Translations under genes and position numbers: made by a program | NCBI RefSeq assembly: GCF_900101855.1 | Contig: NZ_FMVC01000005.1 | Location: forward strand, 310,001 to 374,000 | Source: Flavobacterium anhuiense | Lineage (GTDB): Bacteria; Bacteroidota; Bacteroidia; Flavobacteriales; Flavobacteriaceae | Reading direction: 5' to 3' | Length of the DNA: 64,000 bases | Notes under the pieces: model-generated | What the model was told of the DNA's origin: nothing | The model's input: only the letters and a program-made list of their open reading frames with translations | The model's database searches: none | Shown here: piece after piece, positions 9,501-17,710 of the stretch | Numbering within the stretch: the first letter of the stretch is position 1 | Layout of the letters: each line of letters starts with the position of its first letter

Positions 9501-10010
9501 CATTGGATAATTTGTAGTTATATTGTCTCCTGCTCTAAATGAATCGTCATAAAACTGAACTCTGTCAGCATATAAGTAATTTTGAGAACAATTATAATAC
9601 CCAACAGTATTTGGTAATAATGTTCCTTTAAAATTACCAATTCCCTTAATTCCATTATAGTCTTGGTGCATGAAAAAACGTTCATCTGGTAGTCCATTAG
9701 TGCTTCTCGTAATTTGTCCGCCAATATTTAAACTCCATCCTAGGCCTATAGATGTTGCGTCTTCTTCGACTTTTATACCTCCAGTATTGTAAGAAATAGA
9801 AATTGGTACTTGCATACCATCCAAGTCAATGGTGTAAATAGGAATGTCAATAGAAGGCTGACCAGTATATAAAGAAACATTGTTTAATAATCGTTTTTTA
9901 AATTGATATGATTCCGGAGGAAGTGGAATTCCATAGTCATATTCTGTAGATTTTTGACCGTATGAACATAAATTTAGTAATAGAACAAAGGCAATTATTT
10001 TAGTTTTCAT
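6519..10010 (-). CDS. SpvB/TcB-like secreted YD-repeat protein, partner of the Rhs toxin
   Basis: 1163 residues with a signal peptide (MKTKIIAFVLLLNLCSYGQ). The N-terminus carries the SpvB/TcB-like signature ISYNTGGIKVEEDATSIGLG followed by WSLNIGGQITR. A long beta-rich middle follows, and the last 120 residues or so have YD-type repeats (DPKGDKTTYTYDSFGRLESV). In Tc toxins and two-gene Bacteroidota Rhs loci the TcB-like and TcC/Rhs-like halves form a hollow shell that encloses the toxic tip. Adjacency and shared strand suggest that arrangement here, which is inference. It is the first gene of the operon that runs to 2410 and is divergent from the pilus-like operon at 10232. Confidence 0.8.
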   Translation of the reverse strand: MKTKIIAFVLLLNLCSYGQKSTEYDYGIPLPPESYQFKKRLLNNVSLYTGQPSIDIPIYTIDLDGMQVPISISYNTGGIKVEEDATSIGLGWSLNIGGQITRSTNGLPDERFFMHQDYNGIKGIGNFKGTLLPNTVGYYNCSQNYLYADRVQFYDDSFRAGDNITTNYPMADMRPDDFFYSFFGHSGKFMFNQELKKFITFPLDDISINYEVSPIASAGYFLDNFNIKLPNGYNLILGKDGRSAISTYGGTPFDQSWQLKKIISPNSKEIIYTYLTARYNLYTNLSNQTTQILTMSTNEINGSSYESTVTNNIEQLISEITFPSGKINFTYGDRIDLQTGAKKLQEIKVYDKLNNLIKRIEFVQTYFNANSNLFGQDAVDKRLRLDAVKFYDSKNTVVENYNFDYYLFDKIPSKYSKAQDHWGYFNGKVTNNSLFPKNLLPQAYTVDSDYGFNRNIDTLYTKTFSLKSIKFPEGGSKYYNYENHVALTNPTTGIYYDAISDERYSVRNFSFSVSGYDLKNFYPAPSSTNSFNKTFYSNELETTIYSSSLKGAEAGVIISSNLPFKVPSTINAEFNNVQFYLQQKQSDGTFTDIKYYGTISKNENTSGNIQSYFDVGGKGAYRIKIVVTQNYLLSSPNDYNFYHNTSFTLRYRDKVRDDVHVGGLRIKNIQTYTNDTSNGPKYTTNFKYQDDNNITSGKMMNVPCYAEYISIYSPGTEPGSGSHNLGIKLSSSSTLSLYKTSSSNVGYTKVDQIDFDNTTKKEIKESSYFSWVEPKFSEIPIFDDLREQEPKDWHRGKLLKKLFYNNGTAIKEEQYTYYGDQIEKNMGYVDDINYQLIDRNAFCLPQSGVSKHIYPMYVPHPGIFSKVTPMLFYGIPQINKYGIENNSNPQTIIPYFKIYTGFDKLKSKTIIDYFGGNSVVQSENYFYNSTPTSIQLSSQTNVNSKGETLETKYYYAQDAEMTNEPFRNELLAKNMIGIPLKQESFKGANKLSEKRTKYGSFPSSIVNQPNILPQYIYTKKGNVVPDQLEKKVTYQTYDTFGNITQYTIENGNPVSIIWGYNQTLPIAKIENATASQIASALGVSSINNLNETNLAGIDALRNNGAFANCMISTYTHIPLVGVSTITDPKGDKTTYTYDSFGRLESVRDNAGNILSENQYHYKN

Positions 10011-10180
10011 CTCAAGGCATTTAATTTTTATTGTGAAATTTTCTAGTATGATTTTTTAAGTGTATGATTACGAGATTCCTATTGAAATCTTGTATTGATT
10101 AAAAAAGATTGTAATTATAGTAAAATATTTCTTATAAATTTAAAGTTTTATTAACAAATTATTTCTCATTATCTACGCCA

Positions 10181-10209
10181 TTGTTTTCTCGATAAAAAAG
10201 ATATATTTG
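10181..10209 (+). promoter_or_regulatory. Bacteroidota-type promoter of the pilus-like secretion operon
   Basis: TTG at 10181-10183 and TATATTTG at 10202-10209 match the -33/-7 consensus (TTG and TAnnTTTG) with an 18-base spacer. Transcription would start a few bases downstream, leaving a leader of about 15 bases before the TTG start codon at 10232. Confidence 0.65.
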
Positions 10210-10231
10210 TAAAAATTAATTTATATTTATT

Positions 10232-10642
10232 TTGAAGAAAAATTTACTGAAAAAACTGCCATCATTCAATCTTCAGGAAATGTTGATTGTTCTTGCCATA
10301 ATTGGAATTTTACTTTTAATAGCCCTTCCTAACTTAATGCCCTTGATCACAAAAGCTAAAAGTGTTGAGGCTCAGGTTCAGCTTAAAGCCATATATAATG
10401 CTGAAAAGCAGTACTATTTTATGTACTCAAAATACAGTCCTAATTTTACTGAAATAGATTTTGAAGCGCCAAAAACAACCAAAGAAAATGGAAGCGCGAA
10501 CTATGTTTATGAAATCGTACATTCAAGCAATAATGAGTTTAAGGTAAAAGCTACAGCAATTACAGATTTTAATGGAAATGGAGTTTTTAATGTTTGGGAA
10601 ATTGATCAAAATGGCGTTCCAAAGCAAATCATAAATGATTAA
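10232..10642 (+). CDS. Major pseudopilin, GspG/type IV pilin-like
   Basis: 136 residues with a class III (prepilin) signal. A short basic leader (MKKNLLKKLPS) is followed by FNLQEMLIVLAIIGILLLIA, with Glu at mature position +5, as in GspG and PilA. The residue before the cleavage site is Ser-11, where Gly is usual. The start is a TTG. The next ATG lies inside the transmembrane helix and would destroy the signal. After the helix comes a GspG-like alpha region (EAQVQLKAIYNAEKQYYFMY) and a short globular domain. The stop overlaps the next start (TAATG). It probably forms the periplasmic pseudopilus of the secretion machine encoded downstream. Confidence 0.85.
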   Translation: MKKNLLKKLPSFNLQEMLIVLAIIGILLLIALPNLMPLITKAKSVEAQVQLKAIYNAEKQYYFMYSKYSPNFTEIDFEAPKTTKENGSANYVYEIVHSSNNEFKVKATAITDFNGNGVFNVWEIDQNGVPKQIIND

Positions 10643-11118
10643 TGTGGTATTTGAAATTAATATTAATTATTCTATTTGCAATTGTTTTGTATCAGGATTT
10701 TAAAAGCCGGATGGTTTACTGGTTTTTGTATCCAATAATTGGAATTTTAGCTTTTACGATTCAGTCTAACGCTGTGCCGCTATCAGTTGCATTTGTCAAT
10801 TTTGCTTTTAATTTATTATTTGTAGTATTTCTGCTTGCTGTAACATCAATTTATATAAAGTTTAAAAATTTAGATTTTAAAAATACAATTGGAATAGGAG
10901 ATGTGTTATTCTTTCTATTTATAGCAGCTTCTTTTTCAATTGTCTCATTTTGGATTCTTTTCGTCTTTTCGCTTATTTTTTCTTTGCTTTTACATTTAAT
11001 TTTAAGCAACAAAAAAGATGCCTCTACAGTTCCACTTGCGGGCTATATGTCTCTTTTTTTTGGTGTTGTTTACATAGTTTCTTTTTGTTATAACGATACT
11101 TTTTTATTTGCATACTAG
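10642..11118 (+). CDS. Prepilin peptidase-like membrane protease (A24 family, GspO/PilD-like)
   Basis: 158 residues, nearly all hydrophobic, with about five to six membrane segments. The two aspartates of the A24 aspartyl peptidases are visible: one in LYQDFKSR (Asp-19) and one in GIGDVLFF (around residue 87), the GxGD motif. It is much shorter than GspO/PilD because it lacks the N-terminal methyltransferase domain, so it resembles the TadV/FlaK-sized enzymes. It would cleave the leader of the pseudopilin encoded immediately upstream, whose stop it overlaps. Confidence 0.85.
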   Translation: MWYLKLILIILFAIVLYQDFKSRMVYWFLYPIIGILAFTIQSNAVPLSVAFVNFAFNLLFVVFLLAVTSIYIKFKNLDFKNTIGIGDVLFFLFIAASFSIVSFWILFVFSLIFSLLLHLILSNKKDASTVPLAGYMSLFFGVVYIVSFCYNDTFLFAY

Positions 11119-12519
11119 ATGGAGAGTTTCAATATTCCAATAGAATTTCAGCAGCTTGTAAAATCAGAACAGGCTTATTATTATAGAATTATTCCAGTAG
11201 GAAAAAATCTAGATACAGTTGTATTAAAAACTGATGCAGCAGATGTAACCAGTCTTCAAAATGAATTAGGCGTACTGCTTAGTTTTCAGGTAGAATTAGA
11301 ATTGGATTCTGCAGAAAATATTAATCGATATTTAAGTACAAACTATAGAAAAACTTCGAATGATGTTTCGGAAATCCACTATACATCAGATTTCTTAGAA
11401 AAGATCGTTTTGAATGCAAAGGAAATAGGGAGCAGTGATATTCATTTTGAACCTTATGAAAAAAATGCACGAGTTCGTTTTCGTTTGGATGGTAAACTAA
11501 AAGAGCAATTTCATATTTCTGTAGAAGAATATCCTATTATTGTAAACAAAATTAAAATCAGAGCGCAGCTAGATATTTCAGAAAAAAGACTGCCGCAGGA
11601 TGGCCGTATAACCATGGTTACAGATTATCAGGATTTTGATGTGCGTGTTTCAGTTCTGCCAACTCTGCATGGTGAAAAAGTAGTATTGCGTATCCTGAGC
11701 AAAGATACCAGTCATATTGATATTAATTCTCTTGGATTTACAGACAGAGAATTAGCGATGTATCGCGAGAATATAAAAAAGCCAAACGGTATAGTTCTCA
11801 TTTCTGGACCAACGGGTTCTGGAAAGACCACAACACTATATGCGACATTAAAGAACTTAAATGTTCCAAATACGAATATCTTAACAGTTGAAGATCCGAT
11901 AGAGTATACTTTAGAAGGAATTAATCAGGTGCAGTTAAAAGAAAATATCGGACTTGATTTTGCCGCAACTTTGAGAACTTTCTTAAGACAAGACCCTGAT
12001 ATAATCATGGTTGGAGAGATTCGTGACGTAAATACAGCCAATATGGCAATTCGCGCTGCTTTAACCGGACATTTGGTTTTATCTACAATTCATACCAATT
12101 CGGCTTGGGCAACTGTTTCTAGGTTAATAGATATGGGAGTTCCCGCATTTTTAATTGCCAGCACGTTAAATATGAGTGTTGCACAGCGTTTGGTGCGAAA
12201 ATTATGCAATTCCTGTAAAACAGAAGAAAGAATAACTGATGAAATTTTTCCAACCGGATTTGAAATCCCGAGCGATCTAACATCTCATTTTGTAGCAACT
12301 GGATGCGAAAACTGTTATCACACAGGATATTCTGGAAGAAAAGCTATCTATGAAATTTTACCGATTGATTCTGAATTGTCTAATTTGATAAAGAATAATC
12401 AGCTGGATATCAATGACTATCTAGATGATAAAAACATTTTTACACTAAAACGTAACGCATTGTTATTAATTAAAGAGGGAATTACTTCTGTTGATGAAGT
12501 TTTTTCATTACTCTTGTAA
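11119..12519 (+). CDS. Type II secretion/pilus assembly ATPase (GspE/PilB family)
   Basis: 466 residues. Walker A is GPTGSGKT at 230-237, and the Asp box is VEDPIEYTLEGINQVQ. Walker B is RQDPDIIMVGEIRD and the His box TGHLVLSTIHTNSA. A four-cysteine zinc site (CNSCKTEE...CENCYHTGYSGRKAIYEI) is typical of assembly ATPases rather than PilT. The N-terminal region (DIHFEPYEKNARVRFRLDGKLKE) is the N2 domain, which docks the inner-membrane platform. The gene starts directly after the peptidase stop. As a hexamer it would drive pseudopilus assembly from the cytoplasmic face. Confidence 0.95.
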   Translation: MESFNIPIEFQQLVKSEQAYYYRIIPVGKNLDTVVLKTDAADVTSLQNELGVLLSFQVELELDSAENINRYLSTNYRKTSNDVSEIHYTSDFLEKIVLNAKEIGSSDIHFEPYEKNARVRFRLDGKLKEQFHISVEEYPIIVNKIKIRAQLDISEKRLPQDGRITMVTDYQDFDVRVSVLPTLHGEKVVLRILSKDTSHIDINSLGFTDRELAMYRENIKKPNGIVLISGPTGSGKTTTLYATLKNLNVPNTNILTVEDPIEYTLEGINQVQLKENIGLDFAATLRTFLRQDPDIIMVGEIRDVNTANMAIRAALTGHLVLSTIHTNSAWATVSRLIDMGVPAFLIASTLNMSVAQRLVRKLCNSCKTEERITDEIFPTGFEIPSDLTSHFVATGCENCYHTGYSGRKAIYEILPIDSELSNLIKNNQLDINDYLDDKNIFTLKRNALLLIKEGITSVDEVFSLLL

Positions 12520-12557
12520 AATTAAATATATAAAAATCTTACATTATAATAAGTTTC

Positions 12558-14759
12558 ATGAGAAGAATAATTACGCTGTTTTTTATACTGGTTTTCCAAA
12601 TTTCGTTTTCGCAGGAAAATCGTATTTTACAGATTAAAAATAATATTGAATCTATTTCTGCAGATGCACCAGGCTTAAACGAAAAGGTCAGCGTTAATAT
12701 AAAAGAGGCTTCATTGTCAAGTTTTTTACTAGCAGTTTCTCAAATTCATAAACTTAATTTTAGTGTTGCATCAAACTTGCAGCAAATTAATATTGTCAAT
12801 AATTTTTCTGACGTTACTGTTGGAGATCTTCTTGTTTTTTTATGTAAAGAATACAACTTGACAATTGATTTTACGGGTAATATTTTATCTATTAAATCGT
12901 ACGAAAAACCAGTTGAAATTCAAAAGGTAAAATCTATTGATGTATCTTATGATTTAGCCAATAACTTGCTTTCGTTGAATTTGAAAGACGATAAATTATA
13001 TGACGTTTTTAAGAAAATTATGGATGAAAGTGGCAAAAACTTAGTTTTTGCTCCAGGACTAGAAAATCAGCTGCTTACTGCGTATATCAAAAGTATGCCT
13101 TTTGACGCAGCTTTAAATAAAATGGCATACGCTAATAATTTGAGCGTTACCAAATCAAGAGATAATTTTTATGTGTTTGATAAGCTTGAAGGAAATTATG
13201 CTGTTGAAGGAAATTCGGATGCAAATAATGCAATAAGACAAAACAAACCACAGCGTCCTAGAAAATCTAATTTCTTCTTTACTGTTGTTGATGCTGATAA
13301 AAAACTATTGAATGTAGATTTTGAGAACACGCCAATATCAAGCATTGTTTATGATATTGGACATGAGCTAGATTTGGATATGTTTATATCTAGTCCGTTA
13401 GACAATGCAGGAAATGGAACAGTAAAAGCAAAGAATATTACCTTTGACGAACTTTTGGTAAAATTATTTGAAATAAAATCGGATGGTGGTTTTGTTCAAA
13501 ATAGTAATCAGCAATTTAATAATAATAGCAATAATTCAGCGCCAGTTGCTGCTTCAGGAGGTGCTTACACTTTTAAGAAAAGCGGTTCGGTGTATTATTT
13601 TGGAACAAAAGACCAGCTTGTAGTAAGAAACATAAAGTTGGTGCCACTTATGCATCGTTCCATTGAACTTTTAAGCGATCCGTCAAAAGAAGGAAGAAGT
13701 GCTGGAAGACTTAATAACGTAAATAGTTATACGAATTATAATTCTAATGACAGTAGTAATAGATACAATTCTAATTCGAGTAATTTTTCAAATCAAGGCA
13801 ATAGTTTTAATAATAGCAATAACAGCAGCAATTATTCTTCATCATCATCTTCTTCAAGTAGTACGCCATCAGAATCTATTTTAACCATTATTCCAGATGA
13901 AATAAAACGAGATTTAGATATCAAAGTTGATAAAGAATTAAATAGTTTTCTGGTAAATGGACCAGCAGCAAATATTGAAAGATTTGAATCTTTTGTTAAT
14001 TATATTGATAAAGCAGTTCCTGTTATTTTGATTGAGGTTATGTTGCTTGAAGTGAATAGAAGTGCTACAGTAGAAACAGGAATAAATGCTGGGATTGGCG
14101 ATAAACCAGTTACAACAAAAGGGACTGTTTTTCCTAGTGCAGATATAACATTGGGCGCAACAACAATTAATAAAATCATTGATGGTTTCAGCGGATTTGG
14201 CTCTTTGAATATTGGACAAGTGGTTCCAAACTTTTATTTGAGTTTAAAAGCTATGGAAACAAATGGAAATTTGAAAGTGCGTTCATCCCCAAGATTATCT
14301 ACTTTGAATGGTCATAAAGCTTATTTGTCTATTGGAGAAACTACATACTATGTTGTTACTAATCAGAATTATTATGGTTCTCAAATTCCACAGGCATCAG
14401 AAGTTAAAAACTACCAGCCTATAGATGCAGAATTGTCGGTAACGATTATGCCGTTAGTTTCTGGAAACGGACAGATTACTATGGATATAAAAGTAATTCA
14501 GTCTAGTTTTAATGGGCAAAAAGTGGATAAAGATGCTCCTCCTGGAATCAATTCTCGAGAATTCACATCCATTATTAGAGTGAAAGACCAAGATTTAATT
14601 GTTTTAGGCGGATTGGAAGAATCTGTAAAAAATGATTCGGGAACTGGTGTGCCTTTATTATCAAGAATTCCAGTTATTAAATGGCTATTTAGTTCTAGAA
14701 AACGTGAAGATTCTAAGAAAAAATTAAGTGTATTAATTAAACCTACAGTAATTTACTAA
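12558..14759 (+). CDS. Outer-membrane secretin (GspD/PilQ family)
   Basis: 733 residues with a signal peptide (MRRIITLFFILVFQISFSQ). An STN-like N-terminal domain and two further N-domain repeats are followed by a low-complexity Asn/Ser linker (about residues 400-435, NSNNSSNYSSSSSSSSS). The C-terminal secretin domain carries VPVILIEVMLLEVNRSATVE, VRSSPRLSTLNGHKAYLSIG and GINSREFTSIIRVKDQDLIV followed by LGG. It would form the multimeric outer-membrane channel. The Asn/Ser linker within the periplasmic domains is unusually long and may be a flexible spacer. The stop overlaps the next start (TAATG). Confidence 0.93.
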   Translation: MRRIITLFFILVFQISFSQENRILQIKNNIESISADAPGLNEKVSVNIKEASLSSFLLAVSQIHKLNFSVASNLQQINIVNNFSDVTVGDLLVFLCKEYNLTIDFTGNILSIKSYEKPVEIQKVKSIDVSYDLANNLLSLNLKDDKLYDVFKKIMDESGKNLVFAPGLENQLLTAYIKSMPFDAALNKMAYANNLSVTKSRDNFYVFDKLEGNYAVEGNSDANNAIRQNKPQRPRKSNFFFTVVDADKKLLNVDFENTPISSIVYDIGHELDLDMFISSPLDNAGNGTVKAKNITFDELLVKLFEIKSDGGFVQNSNQQFNNNSNNSAPVAASGGAYTFKKSGSVYYFGTKDQLVVRNIKLVPLMHRSIELLSDPSKEGRSAGRLNNVNSYTNYNSNDSSNRYNSNSSNFSNQGNSFNNSNNSSNYSSSSSSSSSTPSESILTIIPDEIKRDLDIKVDKELNSFLVNGPAANIERFESFVNYIDKAVPVILIEVMLLEVNRSATVETGINAGIGDKPVTTKGTVFPSADITLGATTINKIIDGFSGFGSLNIGQVVPNFYLSLKAMETNGNLKVRSSPRLSTLNGHKAYLSIGETTYYVVTNQNYYGSQIPQASEVKNYQPIDAELSVTIMPLVSGNGQITMDIKVIQSSFNGQKVDKDAPPGINSREFTSIIRVKDQDLIVLGGLEESVKNDSGTGVPLLSRIPVIKWLFSSRKREDSKKKLSVLIKPTVIY

Positions 14760-15952
14760 TGGCAAAATTTTCCTTAAATAATTTTTTACTTGGAAAGCAA
14801 TATATTGCTGTTGAACACTTCACTTTAAACAGTGAAGATAAAGTTGCCTTGCTTTTAGTTGAAAATAAAAAAGAAGGACTTGTAATTAGTAAAAAAGATA
14901 GGGTTAGTTATAATGGTACAATAGCTGAAAAATGGGATTCAAAACTGCCTTTTTTCTTAATCATAAATTCAAATCAGGTTATTCAGAAAGAAGTTTCAGG
15001 TATAGATCCTTCAGATGAAAAGTTGTTGCACAAATCTTTTCCGAATACTAACTGGGATGAATTCTATTATGAAATTTGGAGAGTAAAGACAAAGTCAGTT
15101 ATTGCGATTGCCAGAAAGTCATATGTAGATACTTTATTAGAAAACTACAAAAATCAGAAAATTGAAGTAGCAGGAATAAGTCTTGGTGTTTGTTCTATTG
15201 CAGATATAATTGAATATTCTAATGAAAATCAGTTTTTTACAAATTATCAATTAGTATCAAAGGAAGAGAATCCAACTATTGCCATAAATCCATTAGACAC
15301 TACAGTTGCTTATACTATAAATGGACTACAGATTGAAAATAGACAGCTTCTCGCTTTTTCAGGAATCTTGCGATTGTTGCTGAATAATACTGCAAATACT
15401 GGATCAGCACTATCGTACAGTGAAGAGCTTTATGATGATTTTAATCAAAATTCTTTTTTTAATAAAGGAATTAAAATTATGGTCGGTATTGTTTTAGCAA
15501 TACTAGTATTCAATTTTATCTTTTTTTCTCGCTATTACAAATTAGCACAAGAATCATCAGAGACACTATTAGTAAATAAATCTTCAATAGAAGACGTTAC
15601 TGAAATTAAACAGAGAATTATAGTAAAAGAAGAAAAAGTTAAAGATATTGATGGAAGAATGACCTCTAGAAGCTCTCAAGTGATTAATGAAATTGCGAAT
15701 AGAGTTCCGACTTCGATTTTGTTAACAGAATTAATTTTTAATCCGTTAGAAAAAAAAGTTAAGGCTGAAGAACCAATTCTTACCAAAGATAAACTGATTG
15801 TAATTTCAGGAACCACAATTGCGAACCAAGATTTTACTAAGTGGGTGGAGGAGATTGAAAAGCTAAAATGGGTGGATAAAGTTTTAATCACTCATTTTGG
15901 TAAAAACGAAGAAAATGAAACGACTTTTTCTATAAACTTAACATTGAAGTAA
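14759..15952 (+). CDS. GspL/PilM-PilN-like inner-membrane assembly protein
   Basis: 397 residues. The first 230 are soluble, with a PilM/GspL-like actin-fold feel (KQYIAVEHF..., IAIARKSYVDTLLENY, VAGISLGVCSIADII). One membrane helix follows (IMVGIVLAILVFNFIFFSRY, about 240-260), then a coiled coil and a small periplasmic domain like PilN/GspL (ISGTTIANQDFTKWVEEIEK). This is the expected layout of a fused PilM-PilN or a GspL, which ties the ATPase to the periplasmic assembly. Sequence similarity is weak, and the assignment leans on topology and gene order. Confidence 0.7.
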   Translation: MAKFSLNNFLLGKQYIAVEHFTLNSEDKVALLLVENKKEGLVISKKDRVSYNGTIAEKWDSKLPFFLIINSNQVIQKEVSGIDPSDEKLLHKSFPNTNWDEFYYEIWRVKTKSVIAIARKSYVDTLLENYKNQKIEVAGISLGVCSIADIIEYSNENQFFTNYQLVSKEENPTIAINPLDTTVAYTINGLQIENRQLLAFSGILRLLLNNTANTGSALSYSEELYDDFNQNSFFNKGIKIMVGIVLAILVFNFIFFSRYYKLAQESSETLLVNKSSIEDVTEIKQRIIVKEEKVKDIDGRMTSRSSQVINEIANRVPTSILLTELIFNPLEKKVKAEEPILTKDKLIVISGTTIANQDFTKWVEEIEKLKWVDKVLITHFGKNEENETTFSINLTLK

Positions 15953-15953
15953 A

Positions 15954-16475
15954 ATGAAGCTAAACAAAAGAAATAAACTTTTGGTTATTGGTTTTTGCAT
16001 TGTGTTGTATATTTGCTACTCTTTTGCAATTTCAAATACGATACAATATTATCGCGAATATAAAAATAAGCAAGAAGAGATAGCTGCAGATAGTAATATG
16101 CCAAATTTGATTGCTCAGTTGGTTCAGAAGGAAAAACAATTGGATCAGATTTTGGATAATTATGACGTAAAAATATCAGAATCATTTCAAAATGATTTAC
16201 TAAAACAATTGACCTCTTATAGCGATAGTTACCACTTAAAAATTGTCGATTTTAAAGAACCTCATATCAATTTACAAAAAGGATTTAATACCACAAGTTA
16301 TACTTTCTCTCTGGAAGGATCTTTTAATGGCTGTCTGGCATTATTAAATAAAGTTGAAAATAATCCAATGCTGGGAAATATTAAGCATTTAAACTTTGTA
16401 AAAAAGAGAAATTATAAAACTAATACAGATCAATTGTTTGTAGAAGTTATAATGCAAAAAAACAAAGGAGTGTAA
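15954..16475 (+). CDS. GspM/PilO-like inner-membrane protein
   Basis: 173 residues: a short basic cytoplasmic end (MKLNKRNK), one membrane helix (LLVIGFCIVLYICYSFAIS), a coiled coil (YREYKNKQEEIAADS...LVQKEKQLDQILDNY), and a small alpha/beta domain. This matches PilO/GspM, the partner of PilN/GspL. It starts two bases after the upstream stop and is the last gene of the operon. No gspF-type platform protein and no minor pseudopilins follow it. Confidence 0.65.
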   Translation: MKLNKRNKLLVIGFCIVLYICYSFAISNTIQYYREYKNKQEEIAADSNMPNLIAQLVQKEKQLDQILDNYDVKISESFQNDLLKQLTSYSDSYHLKIVDFKEPHINLQKGFNTTSYTFSLEGSFNGCLALLNKVENNPMLGNIKHLNFVKKRNYKTNTDQLFVEVIMQKNKGV

Positions 16476-16761
16476 AAATTTTCATTTCGCCGATTATGTT
16501 AAAGGACTTTACATAATTGTTGTAAAATGAGGAAAGACGTAATGTTTTTACTTAAGTCATTTTTATATTAGCGCGATTAGTAAGTAGTTTGTGTTGCAAA
16601 TATTCCGTATTGTTTTATACTTATGGAAGGAATATTTATGTTTTAAAGAGTATAATGTTGTAAATACAATTTTTAACCCCTTTGCTTTAAATAACAAATA
16701 GAAACTAATATAACAACAATGTAACTTAATGGAGGAGATGCCATTTGCTAATTTTTAATTT

Positions 16762-17706
16762 ATGAAAAAGATTTTTTTGATATTCATGGCATTTGCCATA
16801 CAGATAGGTTTTGCTCAAAATACTTTTCCGTTACCTTCAGGAAATGTTGGTATTGGAACTAATAATCCAGATGTTCCTCTGGATGTTATTGGTACGGTAA
16901 AAATACAATCATCAAATTCAAATTATAACGAGAACTTAAGGCTATTGCCATCTCTAACAGGAGGTTATGCGAGTGTCGCTTTGGGAGCCGTTAGTGGGAA
17001 TTCTGGAACAGGAATTGGGCAATGGACTTTAGTAAGATATCCAGCAGCGAGTAATTATATGTTTAGTTTGCGATATAATTCTACCGATTTTTTTAATATA
17101 ACAAGCGAAGGTAACGTGGGTATTGGTGAATTGAATCCTGAAAGTAAATTAACATTGAAAGATAAAGACCAAGTTTTAAGTTTTTTAACAAATAAAAGAT
17201 TAGACGGCGGATGGCCTCCAGTAGAAGATTTATTAACCATGACAATCCAGTCTTCAGGAGTTGCTCCAGGGAATATTGCTTTCGCTACAGGAAATAATGA
17301 AATGATGCGAATTTTAGGAGATGGCAACGTCGGCATTGGCACACGAAATCCAAAAAACAAATTAGATGTAAATGGGACTATCCACTCCAAAGAAGTTAAA
17401 GTAGATATGACAGGCTGGTCAGATTTTGTATTTAAAAAAGACTATGCTTTGCCAACTTTAGATGAAGTTGAAAAGCATATTGCTGAAAAAGGACATTTAG
17501 AGAACATTCCTAGTGAAGAAGAGGTTTTGAAAAGTGGAATCAATCTTGGTGAAATGAATGCTAAGCTTTTACAAAAGATAGAGGAAATGACATTGTACAT
17601 GATTGAGATGAAGAAGGAAAATGACGAAATGAAAAGAGAAAATAATCTGATAAAAATAAATCAATTAAAATTGGAAGAGGAAGTTAAAAAATTAAAAAGT
17701 AAATAA
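16762..17706 (+). CDS. GIGT-repeat secreted protein 1 of 7 (type-A C-terminus)
   Basis: First of seven tandem paralogues (16762-23507). It has a signal peptide (MKKIFLIFMAFAIQIGFAQ) and three copies of a 16-residue unit of form GNVGIGTxNPxxKLDV, spaced by variable beta-rich segments. The C-terminal module of about 110 residues reads [20 protein letters not shown], then a helix-rich part (LPTLDEVEKHIAEKGHLENI, LGEMNAKLLQKIEEMTLY), and ends in a Glu/Lys coiled coil. The repeat units recall phage tail-fibre stalks, and the module sits where fibre proteins carry a trimerisation or chaperone domain. Such proteins are common in Bacteroidota and have no proven role. The 286-base gap upstream contains no gene and should hold the promoter. 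Confidence 0.85.
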   Translation: MKKIFLIFMAFAIQIGFAQNTFPLPSGNVGIGTNNPDVPLDVIGTVKIQSSNSNYNENLRLLPSLTGGYASVALGAVSGNSGTGIGQWTLVRYPAASNYMFSLRYNSTDFFNITSEGNVGIGELNPESKLTLKDKDQVLSFLTNKRLDGGWPPVEDLLTMTIQSSGVAPGNIAFATGNNEMMRILGDGNVGIGTRNPKNKLDVNGTIHSKEVKVDMTGWSDFVFKKDYALPTLDEVEKHIAEKGHLENIPSEEEVLKSGINLGEMNAKLLQKIEEMTLYMIEMKKENDEMKRENNLIKINQLKLEEEVKKLKSK

Positions 17707-17710
17707 AATT

